From Phoenix dactylifera (taxonomy: Eukaryota; Streptophyta; Magnoliopsida; Arecales; Arecaceae), in the NCBI RefSeq assembly GCF_009389715.1, contig NW_024067834.1:409443-473442 (forward strand): a DNA stretch of 64,000 bases, read 5' to 3'. Positions within the stretch are counted from its first letter, which is position 1; each line of letters starts with the position of its first letter. Shown here in pieces: positions 25,088 to 36,700 of the stretch. Both the position numbers and the translations under genes were made by a program. The notes beneath the pieces are model-generated. The model worked only from the letters and a program-made list of their open reading frames with translations, ran no database searches and was not told where the DNA came from.

Positions 25088-25530
25088 TTTTTTGCATGAA
25101 TATCCTTCTAAATATTAGATTTCACATGAATACCTTTCTAAAATTGATATTTGTATGTATATCTTCGTAAAATACTTGTTTTGCTATTCTATTCTATTTT
25201 TATTTTTGTTTTTGCATGTATACCAATGCTATCTAATGACGCTAAAAAATTAACGGTTTTAAATTAAAATGACTAAAATATCCTTAATGGATAAATATGG
25301 AAATAGATCGCGATCCCGATAGTATAAAAAGATAGGGACAATAGCATAATTTTTTTTAATTTTATTTTTAATTAATATAAATATATTTTTTCTTAACACT
25401 GTTAAAACAATTGTTATATTAGGGGCATTTATACAATAACAAAGTTTTATGAGGATATACATGCAAATATCAATTTTGAAATGGTATTTATGCAAAATTC
25501 GATATTTAGAAGGATATCTATGCAAAAAAT
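25088..25530. mobile_element. fold-back (long inverted repeat) element, copy 1
   Basis: The left arm (about 25088-25170) and the reverse complement of the right arm (about 25451-25530) match along most of about 80 bases: TTTTTTGCATGAATATCCTT against TTTTTTGCATAGATATCCTT, then a shared AAATTGATATTTG segment. The middle carries GCTAAAAAATTAACGG and TGACTAAAATATCCTTAATG. The structure suggests a MITE or fold-back transposon of unknown superfamily. I could not fix a target duplication with confidence. Confidence 0.7.
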
Positions 25531-27264
25531 TCAAAAAAATAAAATTAAATGAAACCATCTCAGTTTAGCATATGGAAAGTCTTGATTGACCAAAAAATAC
25601 TGATAATTTTTTCTCCATTCAAATCCAACCATCTAGAAAGAGATTCGGCTACTATGATTAGATAGATCCAGGTATGTATGAGAGTAGGAGATGAGCACTC
25701 ACGGCTATGGAACATCTGTGGCTTTACAGATTACTCATGCTTATCATAAAATGAACAACGCAGTTGATTGGGTCGCCTCATTTGTTGTGCAGCATTTCAG
25801 CTGCTAGCTTTGTAAGAGCTAAAAGTTCGCTCCATCTCTCCTTTGCATCACTTCTTTATTCTGATTTTTTTGAATGTACTCATATTAGAATAGTATGGTG
25901 TATCCGACTGAAACACACACACATACCAAAAAAAAAAAAAAAAAAAAAAATTCACCACCCTAAACCACCTAAAGTTAGACGCGGTTTCACGCGTACCAAA
26001 TCTAGAAATATCTTACGACCAAAAATTGCAGGTCATTGACTCCTCCAAGCGGTATCACTTAACCACCGTCTCGACACGGTATAAAATGATTTTGACGAGT
26101 ATTACATGATGAGTCAGGCTTAAGTCGATGTTTGGCAATGCTTCCACACACCAACCTAATTGTGTAACAAATATATTTGACGCAGAGAAATGGAAGTCGG
26201 GTGGCTATGTTTGGTCTTCAGTCTACCGGGGAGAACAACTAGAGTCCGCAAAGTGGAAAACAGGAAAGAATGACGAAGGATGTTAGTTGTGGAAACTATA
26301 AAAGAAAAGCATGTATAAAGAGTATATATAAATTAATGAGAAATTGGTTTCTACTTGTTTTCCTTGGAGTATTTTGAGGTAAGGGTAATTCTATAAATAA
26401 GTTAAATTTTAGTCAACCAATTAAGCAAAAGCTATTCCTCTTGTTGGCTTGATTTTGTTCTCTTTTTGTGCATGGATGCATGCTAAAACACACCTTTACT
26501 CTTTGTTAATATTTTATTTTTCTCTTATGCTATAGTGAGTCTTAATCTCTTGGTGTGCGTCCAGACACCATCGTTTGTTATTTTTTTATCTTATATACTG
26601 TGACATAAAAGAGGTCTATATATAATTAAAAGGATATATAATACACTTCTAATGAGATCTTGCCCAATCCAATATTGTCTCCTCCTTTCTTTTTTTCTCA
26701 ATTCTAGTGCTTTCAGCAAAGGATTAGTTTGAACAAATCTCTCGCATTAGTTATAGATATATCCGAAGTATGTTGAGTACAACCTGGTTTTCACACTGTT
26801 TGCAAATACGTGTATCATAATTTTGGAGCAACCAAATTGAATTTGTTCCTTAAATATGTTTCCCGAACACTTGTATATCCTTAATTAGCTATGTTTTTTC
26901 TGTAAGTATGACATAGCCAATCCTGCATTAATTTGATCACAAAATGCTTGAATAATGATGGTGATGTTGAATATTCAGGGCTTCTCCATAGAAATACTTA
27001 TTTGACCATGCACGAGAACAGCTTTTCTTGTTTGCTTGCCGAATATTGTTGTTGAACTTGCTTTGGAAGGCAGAATAAGACCAGCTGAGCACCATTTATG
27101 GCATCGGTTTCCATAGTCTAAAGTGCATCAGGTCTCGTAGCCACCACTAAGATTTTACATGTATTTCCTCTATCTCGCTGGTGCTCTATTAATACATATC
27201 AATTTTTTAATTAAAAAATTATATACATATATATAATTCAAATATTTTTAAAATTTTAGAGTTT
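25531..27264. other. intergenic, no gene seen
   Basis: AT-rich. An A-run of about 24 bases lies at 25927-25950 after a CACACACA stretch and may be the tail of an old retroposed sequence. No other structure found. Confidence 0.4.
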
Positions 27265-27645
27265 TTTTTTTTAGGCGAAAAGGCAAGGAGGGAAGGAAGG
27301 AACAAGCTCACCCCCGCGTAGCAACTTCCACCCGGCTCCCATCCGGCTAGGAGAATGTTCGATGTTGGTAGAACTGACCGTGTGTTGGGCATGCCGGCCG
27401 TTTTTATTGATACTCTCCCCATCCGTGGTCCAGCTTGGTTACTCCTCTAGGCTCCGATTCGAACCTCTGTGTGAGTACATCACACCCGGCACCACTGATG
27501 CTATCAACGGACCAATAAGCCCTCCCATCCCACGTATCTGAGCAAGAGGCATCCGGTCTCCGTATTTAATTGGCGCCCGCACGTTTCGAATTCGAACCAC
27601 ATGGGTGGAAGTAAAAGCCAATTTCTCTGAGCTACCACGTCAGTG
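27265..27645 (-). mobile_element. tRNA-derived SINE, copy 2
   Basis: Same family as the copies in introns. The minus-strand head reads GTGGTAGCTCAGAGAAATT near 27614-27632 (A box), and GGTTCGAATTCGAAA near 27586-27600 (B box). The body runs towards low coordinates through the shared GGATGCC and GAGTATCAATAAAA segments to a T-run at about 27262-27272 (poly-A tail). Clear target duplications were not found. It lies about 600 bp upstream of the rhodanese gene start, in opposite orientation. Confidence 0.8.
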
Positions 27646-28255
27646 GTAGTGCTTCTTTTTTAGGCCCAAAATTTTTGCCATTTTGCATGCAACACCAGCA
27701 TCATTCTAACACGACTAATATCAGAAGTTATTATTAAAAAAATTATGTAAATAAATTAAAATTATTATAAGTTTAGAATGAAATAATTCTAAATTATATT
27801 ATTTTTTTTATTTTTAAAAATATAAATGGTGTTGCGTGCCATCGCTCATTACGTCCGTACAAGAAAAATACTGGACAGATGTCGCGCCTCGCGTTCAATT
27901 GGAAGTTGATATGTTACAATTCCCACTTCAGGTCACGTATGGGGAAAACCTCTCCTTCTTGCTCGTAGAAAAATGATACGGAAATATGGAATCGGGGGAC
28001 CTTTCTATCCCCGTCGGCGCCGTTGGAGAGGAAAACCAGAGCCTGGAAAACCACCGGCGGCACCCACAGACCCTCCCTCCTCCGCCCTCCGATTCTCGCC
28101 TCCTCTTCCTTCTACTTTGATCCCTCGACGAGTCCCATTTTAAGGTAACCAAATTAATTCCCTCTAATCTTTTTTTCTCTCCTCACTCTCCCTCCCAATT
28201 TCCCCTCTATTTTTTTTCTAATCTCTAATTCACCAGCTTTAAAGAATAGAAGGCC

Positions 28256-29956
28256 ATGGCTTCTCATTGGGCGTTGAAATGGTTTTGTTCTTGTAATGTT
28301 ATCGCCTTGTTTCTTCTTTTCCTGTGGCCGCCTCTTTCTGGTAGCTCGGAAGCAATTGCGACCGTGGACGTCCACGCCGCGAAACGCCTCGTGTACTCCG
28401 GCCACCGCTACCTGGACGTCAGGTGCGCTTTCCTCTCTTCTCCCTTCGCCTTTCCTTCTTCCCCCTTATTCTAATCTTCAATTTGTTTTTACTAATTCAT
28501 TAGGACGGTCGAGGAGTTCAACAAGGGCCATTTGGAGAACGCCATAAACGTCCCCTATCTCTTCTTCACCCCACAAGGTAAGCCTCTGCTAATTTCTTTT
28601 CCTTGGAATCGATTTCTTTCATGCCATTGAAATTGTGGTAACGTGGATCAGGAAAGGAGAAAAATCTCAAGTTCGTGGAGCAGGTCTCGTTGGTTTGCGA
28701 TAAGGATGATCACATAGTTGTGGTAGCTCATCTTCAATTTTTCCTCTCTTTTATTTCCCTTTTCTCCTTTCATGTGAAAATAATTTTTTTTCCTTCTTCC
28801 TGAATAGGGATGTCTAAGCGGAGTGCGGTCCCTCCAAGCTGCTGTGGATCTTCTCGACGCTGTGAGTGGTTTCTTCCCTTCTTCTTACAGATTTCGGTAA
28901 TGAAGGAGCGAAATAAAAGCAAAAGCATTGAAATAAATAAGAAGTTACAGAGAAAGCTAAGAGCCATGTCTAGACTTTATTATACCACTAGATGAAAGAC
29001 ACCGTATTTTAATGTGATTACTAAAAATCTGAAGAGTAAGCTACCATAAAGATAGCCTAAATTACTGAGGTAGTAGCACGGTGAGAATGGAGCTTTGATT
29101 TCAACCGGAGTGGCCCAGATTTGAAACCCGTGGGCGTCGATTAAATGTGGGGACCGGATGCCCTCCTATCTGGTGAAGTCGTGCCATTATTTAGGCGGTG
29201 CTGGTGTGATGTATTCATACGGAGATAGCAGGTGGGGCTCTGCCACAGATGAAGAGAGTATGAGTAAAAAATATTCCACCCGCATCGAACACTCTCCAGT
29301 GGGGAGGGAGCTCAGTGAAGGTTGCTAAGCAGGTGAGATTCTTCTCACCCCCTCTTCCCTTTTTTTTATTAAAAAAAAAAAGAGAACAAGAAGAAAAAAA
29401 AAAGATAGCCTAAGAAAATTGTGTCTACATTTATAGGTTATCTCCTTTTAATTTGTTTTTTTTTTTTGATGTAATTCTCCTTTTCATTTGTTATACCTTA
29501 ATTTGTGCTAAGAACCTCCACACTGAGGTAAACTAGGTCAAGCTTGTTGCTCTTTCTCCTTCACTATAGAGTAAATTGATCTGCTAACCATATATAATTT
29601 AATCTATATGGCTGTTCTAATCTATTATAGATCCAATGACCTTGTAATTTGGCTAGAAAACTAAGCCAAATCTATAGAACTGCCGTGGATTTTAGTAAAG
29701 AATACAATCAGGTTCAGCTTGAACCAGAAAGGGAAAAAAAAAATGGTTACTTTACTTTCAACCCTTAGCTCTGTGGTGCTAGCAGACATGGCCATTCTTT
29801 TGGAGTGGAGATGCATGGTTTTGTTTTTTATATGAAATTGAGGTGGTGTTTTCAATTAAATTGCAGGGTTTCAAGCATGTTCAGAACATGGGAGGTGGGT
29901 ATGCCGCATGGGTAGAGAATGGGTTTGCCGTGAAGAAACCTCGAGAAGAGCTGTAG
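28256..29956 (+). CDS. single-domain rhodanese / sulfurtransferase (STR17/18-like)
   Basis: Five exons, 28256-28422, 28504-28577, 28652-28722, 28808-28861 and 29867-29956, join in frame to 151 residues. Residues about 12-32 are strongly hydrophobic (CNVIALFLLFLWPPLSGSS), so the protein probably enters the secretory pathway or is anchored by its N-terminus. The rhodanese domain follows: TVDVHAAKRLV, RYLDVRTVEEFNKGHL, NVPYLFFTPQG, then the active-site loop CLSGVRS with Cys106 as the persulfide-carrying residue, and GGYAAWVENG near the end. Family enzymes transfer sulfane sulfur from thiosulfate or mercaptopyruvate to acceptors such as cyanide or thiols; the true substrate is unknown. The nearest relatives I recall are Arabidopsis STR17 and STR18. 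Intron 4 is about 1 kb and carries a SINE in the sense orientation. Confidence 0.92.
29048..29413 (+). mobile_element. tRNA-derived SINE, copy 3 (rhodanese intron 4)
   Basis: A perfect 13-bp target duplication, AAAGATAGCCTAA, lies at 29048-29060 and 29401-29413. Between them is a tRNA-like head (degenerate A box near 29069, B box AGATTTGAAACCC at 29118-29130), the family body (GCGTCGATTAAATGTGG, GGATGCCC, CATCGAACA) and a T-run then an A-run at 29359-29384. It is in the same sense as the gene. Confidence 0.9.
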
Positions 29957-29995
29957 TGCTCGTGTTAAGTTGATTCACATATGTACGTCTATAGA

Positions 29996-30001
29996 AATAA
30001 A
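29996..30001 (+). other. likely poly(A) signal of the rhodanese gene
   Basis: AATAAA lies 40 bases after the stop codon in an AT-rich context. Confidence 0.5.
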
Positions 30002-30889
30002 ATAATATTGAAACAAATATCAGCTAAGAATATGTATAGTGCTATTCTTGAATTTAATGTGTTCAGGTTGTATCTTTCATGGTAAGGAATGATTCATCTT
30101 CTTTTGCGACGTCGATGTCGATTGTTGGATCATGTAGTAGCCGCTTCAAGATCTATATCGATGGATGAAAGGAAAAGTTTGGAATGCTTTGAGACATGTG
30201 TGGGTTCCAACAGTTGATATCATGAAAAAAAATTAATCATTCTTTCGTGCAAAAGATACAACCTAATCCGAATTCAGTAGCACTGATTAGGATAAAGTAG
30301 ATATGTTTATGGTGCATGAGGGACTGCAAGGATCTTTGACAGTTTGTCCAATTGCCATGCTAAGCCCCAGTTGTTGTTCCAAATGCTGGGAATTTTTGTA
30401 TTATTTTGATACTGAGATCAGAGTTGAATTTGCACATTAAATTCAATCATGTTAGCACACCTAAAATCCATGATTGTTAAAGCTCATAATGCTCCAGCAA
30501 ATGTTTTTTTTTACCTAAGAAATTTATATTTGATTATTATATATGCGTGCATTTAAGGATCATATACCCATTAGCAATCCTCTCAAATCTCAATCCACCT
30601 GAACTCTTCTCTGATCTCGACCAGGGCTGGATTTGATCCAACATGTCCGGTACAACGATCAAAATACTTCATCGTTAGGCTGCATGACACCTTCTAGAGT
30701 TTGTTCCAGCCCTTGCACGAGTTCGATGCAGTGCATGCATGAAATACGAGATATTAAGTAATTCGCACTCGCTTGATTTAGAACAGAGTCTACAAAGCTC
30801 TCAAGATGCCCATGATATTTCATAGCCGATGCATCTAATTGCATTCCACAAAAAAGTAGGAAAAGAAGGGAAAGAAAAACGAAAAAGAG
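30002..30889. other. intergenic, no gene seen
   Basis: AT-rich with short chance open frames only. No repeats or motifs stand out. Confidence 0.45.
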
Positions 30890-31700
30890 ATTGATGGGAG
30901 ACAAAATGGATCATCCCATTCCGGCATGGAGTCATCCAATTCTGGCCGAGTCGGCCGGAGAGGTAGACTTCAGCCCCGCCAAGAGCCAGCGGACCTCGGC
31001 CAGAGGCCCAAGCCGACTTTGTCAAGCATATGTCGCGGCATCCAAGCCTGCCCGACCTCGCCCGCAGCCATACCTGCACGCACGCCCACGCTCGCACACA
31101 TGGCCGAACACCTCAGCCTAGCCAGCCCCCTTCTATGAACCATTACTTGTTGGCCATGCCATGACGTGCCAACCAAGGACAACACTTTGTTGTCCCAGCC
31201 ATGCTTGCTGTCAAGGGTCATATTCTGCCACACCTGCCAAGGGTCATATCTTGCCGCACCTGCCAACACGCCGCCTCCAGCTAATGGCCCATCAATCACA
31301 AATCGGCCCGAGACTTCAAGTAACAGCTGAAACCCTCACCGTATAAAAAAAGGGGTAGGAAAAAGCCCTCAGTAAGTTTGGATAAGCCTGGACAAGCTTT
31401 TAAAGGCATTCTTAAGCTTCTACGAGCTATTTTGAGCTACAAGAGGCCATCAAAGGCACTCAGAAAACTCTTCTCTCCACAAAAAGGCCCGGCTAACTTA
31501 GCTATCGAAGGGCCTTAGTCGGAATCCCCGGCCAAGGCTCTGTGCAAGTACCTCGGAGCGCAGAAGGTGGCCCTTCTTCTCCGTCCCAGCCGGCGTCTTC
31601 TCGGAGGCACCCCGGAGCATTGGAGGTAGCCCTCTTCTCCATCCCGGCCGGCGTCTCCTTAGCTTCTTTCCGGCGTGGTCACTCTCAGGTCAGATTTCAA
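30890..31700 (+). mobile_element. LTR-like GC-rich block, probable solo or partial LTR
   Basis: GC-rich DNA in AT-rich surroundings, laid out like a retrotransposon LTR: a long upstream part, a TATA box TATAAAAA at 31342-31349 in CCGTATAAAAAAAGGGG, then a transcribed-looking part rich in TCGGAATCCCCGGCC. Internal duplications are AGGGTCATAT..CTGCCA at about 31216 and 31242 (26-bp step) and a step of about 59 bp at 31551 and 31610 (CGGAGC..GGCCGGCGTC). The exact TG/CA ends, target duplications and any primer-binding site were not found, so this could also be another GC-rich repeat. Confidence 0.45.
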
Positions 31701-31929
31701 CCACAATAGAGATCATGCTATCTATGCTGAGTTTGGATTTGAGTCAGGAACCATTACTAGAATGGATGATGTTTGGTTCAAAATGATGATCAGTTCGAGT
31801 CATCGTCGTACATTTCAAGTTTCTTAAGCAAGGAATTTTTCTTCTTCTTCTTCTTCTTTTTTTTTTTTGTCTGATTTGGATTTGAAATCTCAAGAACTCA
31901 AAATGGCAAGAAAGAACAACGAAAGTTAT

Positions 31930-32300
31930 CAGCATGCACAAATAATGATAACGAGGTTGCTTGTCCTGTGAAGACAAGTAATCTTCCTCTGTTCCTGTAT
32001 CAGCCAGCCAGTCTCAGCTTGGCTTCCTTGTGAGATGTGATTAGCATGGAATAGTTGGAGGATTCTCTCCAAGATCCAGATGTCTTTTAGAATAGGATGG
32101 TGACTAACCGAACACAACCGAGGGCTGTTAATCCAATTAATGGCTGTTAATGAATCCCCTTCCAATCATATTCTACTGGCATTCAACTGGCAAACAGCAT
32201 CCTTCAATCCTTCCCATGCTGCTCTTATAAACTTATCGAGAAATAAATGCTCGAGCTCCATTATAAATAATTAAAGATTTAGCGCTCTAAACTGAAATAC
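31930..32300 (-). pseudogene. LINE RNase H-like relic
   Basis: The minus strand reads AAWEGLKDAVCQLNASRI, a stop, then LEGDSLTAINWINSP, HPILKDIWILERILQLF and HANHISQGSQA. This is the usual RNase H-like C-terminus of plant LINEs (the EGDS..AINW and HPIL+DI segments). In-frame stops show decay. No reverse transcriptase was recognised next to it. Confidence 0.65.
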
Positions 32301-33716
32301 AAATGGATCCAAGTTCAAACTGCTCTCGAGGTTACACCTCTTGTCTCGCTCTGATCAAATGAGCCTGCGGCTTAGTCATTAAAGCTCATCTTCCTCTCCA
32401 TGTTGGCACTTAAGAGTAAGATTTGGGAATGCCTCCATGCATGGAGACCTGCTCCATATTGCAAGATTCCAGGTCTTTCCCGTGAGAGAACATACTGCAA
32501 GAGTCAATTCCCTGATAACTCCTTTCCAATATCTTATATTGGAGTCTTATGTCATTATTTTTGAAAATGCCTTGGAGGTTTGTGTTGCTGATCCAAGAGG
32601 TCCTCCTTTGGCTCAGCCGTTACTTTTTTGTAATGGGAACACTGCGATTGTCTCTGGCCGATGACGACTTCCACTCAAATCATGGCACTAGTAACTTTTT
32701 TAACCTAACTCTTACCACGACCTTTGTTTTCATTTTATTCGTACCTGATAGCAGACTCCATCATCCCATTCTTGTCTCCTGATTTGCAGCAAAGAATATT
32801 TTTTCACAACCCTTTCCCTTTGAGATCAGGGGTGTCGATCATACATCAAGGAGCCTAGAACTGGACCTTCTTCGTTATTAATCCTGATTTGCAAAAGACA
32901 AGCTGCAGCATTTCTAGCTTTCGCGAGCACATCATACCTTGGATGGCTCAAAAGGTCTTCTCTCATGGACTGTAACGGGAGCCAAAACTGCAAGGCGTAA
33001 TAGCCGTGATTGGTGAAGGAAAATGATTCCCCATGATTGGTCCAGCCCCATGTGAACACACGAACCACGACTTGTTGTTCCAATCACATGCTGCCTTGTT
33101 GGATAATCGTAATATAATATATAATGCCAACATAATATTATATATATATAAACATTGTCATAATATATTGATGGTATATTGACATATCAATTTTTCTGCT
33201 AAATTAAAAGGTATTTTTGTCTTTAACTTTTAACTTAGAACCACTGTTCTAGGGTGTTATTGGATTTCGGATCTTAAGGACGGATATTCCATCACCGAGT
33301 TGGACGGTGATTTGAGGAGTAGAGGTAATTTAGAATCACCACAACGTAGGATCATTGTGGTGCAACTAAATGCGGTGATCTCATCACTTCCATTTACATC
33401 ATTCTTGATCCTGGGATGATCACCTATACTAAACGTTCCTTAAGGATTATGCTTGATTTGGGGATGATTAACCTGCAGTATTTATGCAGGCTGCCGAAGA
33501 ACCGTATTCAAACCCTTTATTTTTTCACCCGTTACAGCTCTGGATTGATTCTGTTGGTTTGTTGCACACGCCTAATTTTCGCAGGCCTATTTCCGCCATC
33601 GCACATCGCCGTCTCTTTTTGCTCATCACCCAACCCGGGCCCTCCGACCCTTCATCGTTGGTCGGGACCCACCGCCCCAGAGATCACCAAGCCGTCCATA
33701 CAATCCGCCCCGTCTT
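32301..33716. other. intergenic, promoter side of the CTL gene
   Basis: No gene. A block at about 33240-33460 (starting near GGGTGTTATTGGATTTCGGA and ending near CTAAACGTTCCTTAAGG) has the look of a small non-autonomous DNA element, with weak end similarity and no proven target duplication. From about 33600 the DNA becomes GC-rich and leads into the CTL start codon. AT-rich repeats lie at 33110-33180. Confidence 0.35.
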
Positions 33717-36700
33717 ATGGGAAGCGGCGACGAGTCCAAGCCGTCTATCCTATACGACCCCTCCTCCGCCTCCCAGCCCCTCCTCTCCGCCGCCGCCGAC
33801 GAGAGTTACCCCCCGATCAATTACCAGCACGGCCCCCGCCCCCTCCGCGACCTCCCCGCTCTCGTCCTCTTCCTCCTCCTCTCCCTCTCTACCATCGCCC
33901 TCGGCCTCGTCGCCGTCGCCCGCCGCAACCCCGCCGCCTCCCGCGCCTCCTCATTCGTCTTCGACCCGGCCACCTCCTCCTGCGTCCTGTCTTCCTCCAA
34001 CTCCCTCTCCTTCTCCTCCTCCTCTTCTTCCCCTTTCTTGAAGGATCTCAGCTGGACTCTCGTCGTCACCCTCCTCCTCGCCGGCCCTATCGCCCTCGCC
34101 GTCCTCTGGCTCCTCCGACATTACGCCAAACAGTTGGTGTACGCAGCCCTTCCCTTCTTCATCCTCATCCCGGCTTTTGTCAATGTCTACTGGTTCGCCG
34201 CCTGCGCCCTCAGCCACGGCTGCCGCCACTCCTTTCCCCTTGCCTACCGCATCCTCGCCCTTATCTTCATCTTCCTCCTCATTGCCATCATCCTCTGGAT
34301 CATCGTCGCCAACTGGCACCGCGTCGAGCTGACCGTCCGGATCGTCCGGATCGCCGCCGCCGCCCTCGCCGGCAACATGAGCCTGCTCGCCGTGCTTCCC
34401 GCGCTGGGGCTCGGCCTCCTGGTCTACTTTGCCCCAGTCGTGGTGTTCTTGGTGTTTTCCACGTGGAACGGGAAGGTGGTGCCCAAGGTGAAGGAGGGAG
34501 CCAGTGGGGGGGAGTATTATTTGTGCGTGTGGAGGCAGGATGGGTGGGTTCCGGCTTACTTTGCACTGGCGATCATCACGATGGTGTGGTCAGTAGCTGT
34601 AATGGTGGAGGCACAGGTGTATGTCATTAGTGGGACGATCGCACAGTGGTATTTCTCGAAGGAGGGGTCCAAGCCTAGCCGGAGCATAAGGAGCTCTTTA
34701 AGGTGATGTTCTTATCCCTTTTCTGTCTTTTTTTTTTTTTTTTCTGCTTAAAGAAAAGGGGAAGGGGGGAGCCCACCCCGCATAGCAACCCCCACTGGGC
34801 CCCCACCCCGCCAGAAGAATATTCGATGCGGGCAGAAATGACCGTGTGTTGGGCACCCCGACCGGTTTTACTCATACCCTTCCCACCCGTGGGCCGGCTC
34901 GGTTACCTTTCTGGGCTCTGGCACGAACCTACCATGTGAGTACGTCACACTTAGCACCACCAAGGCTACCAGCCGACCAGTAGCGCTTCCAGACTCCGTG
35001 TCCAAGCGTGGGGCATCCAGTCCCTGAATTTAATCGACGCCCGCGCATTTCGAACCTGTAACCACTTGGTTGGAAGCAAACGCCCCGTTCCAACTGAGCT
35101 ACCACCTTGGTGGCCCTTTTTCTATCTTTTGTTCTGCTATCTTGAAGTAGAACCTTTAATAGGTTCAAGCATGCACCTCCTGAAGTGAAAGAAAGCATTT
35201 TAGAACTAATGGTGGCTGTTTACACTGGCTGCTTTATGCAGGAATTTCCCTTGTTCAGGATGCATCTGTTTTTTGGTAGATTGGTGATTAGTTTTGATTA
35301 TTTGGTCAAGAGTCAAGATATTGCGTTTGTGAGCTCATGAGCTCGACTAACAAACTAGTTATCTGTATAGAAGCAGGACCTAATCCATGCCCTAGTTTTC
35401 ATTTGCTTGCATGCTGCTGACCTTTAAGTTGATTCATAAATTTGTACCAACTATTAACAAAATATGGGGAATTATGGGAAAGAGAGAAAGAACAAAGAAT
35501 TAACAAATATAATAACAAACTAAAGGAGAGTGAATATGGCCTTATGTTTGGCAGATAACTAATGGGGCCTATCTTTTTGCTTTGGTAATAGATGGGAAGT
35601 TTTTGGGAGAAGCATAAAACCTAGACATGTTTATCAACTTGGAGAAAACATATGATGGAGTATCGTGAGATGCATTTTGGTGGGAATTGAGGAAGTAAGT
35701 TGAGAGTAAATGATACATTGAAATTGTTGATGGCATGTATTTTAAGGCAGTGACAGTTGCTAGTGGTTACGATGAGAGAAAAGTCAATTTTAGTCACCGT
35801 GAGTTTACGCCGAGGATTAGCGATATATTATGTATCCTTAGTCTATCCCTAGTTGAACTTATTGATAATATTCAGGAAAGTTTGTTATTATTATGTGATT
35901 AATGAGAAGCGGATGAGATTTGACTGTTCAGTTGGAATGCGCTTTAAATGGGCACATGTGCATATATACATAGATATGCACATACATACATAGATATGTA
36001 CATACATAAATACATACAGAGTCAGGCCTTCATGAAAATTAATGGACCAGATATACAACTTTGTTATCAGTTTGCAGATGAACTTACTGCTATTTTTTTG
36101 GAAAATATATTATAGGTTGTGTTATTTTCAGATGATATGGATGAGAATAGGATGTGGTTCTTTTGGAAATATGGAGTAAAATCTTTGAAAATGAGGGCCT
36201 TAAAAGTCAGTAAAGCCAAAATATAGTTTATGGAATGAAATCCAATGGACTACAAATGAAAATGAGGTCTTAGTTACTGGCCAAGACATACTACGTGGCA
36301 GTAGGATTTTGCTTTCTTGGATTTATTGTAAAAACATAGTGGCAAGATAGACTAATGCATTCAATAGAGTTAGAGCTAGGCGGATAAAGTGGAGAGATGC
36401 TTATTGTGTGTTATGTGACTGATGTGTTCCTTGGCAATAAGATTGGGCAATAAGAAGGATATGACCATATTGCTGTATGCTTTATAATATTGGGCAATAA
36501 GAAGGATGAGAGAACAAGATGAACATGGAACAAATGAAATTGTTGATGTAGAAGAATGGTAAAACTAGGAAGGACAGAGCTAAGAACATATATTAGAGGC
36601 ATAGGAGTTGCAGTGATGAGTCCTTGATAGTGACAGGTGTTTGAATCTATGTTGAAGTGTCTAGAGAAGGGAGAGGACGGCCTACACTAGCATTGATGGA

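Noticed and set aside
33416-34630. 404-codon open frame, proline- and arginine-rich
   Set aside because: It overlaps CTL exon 1 in another frame and exists because that exon is C-rich. It has no domain or family signature.
35045-35102. Possible tRNA gene (A and B box)
   Set aside because: It is the head of SINE copy 4: the cloverleaf is not complete, and the unit continues into a long body with a poly-A tail and target duplications.
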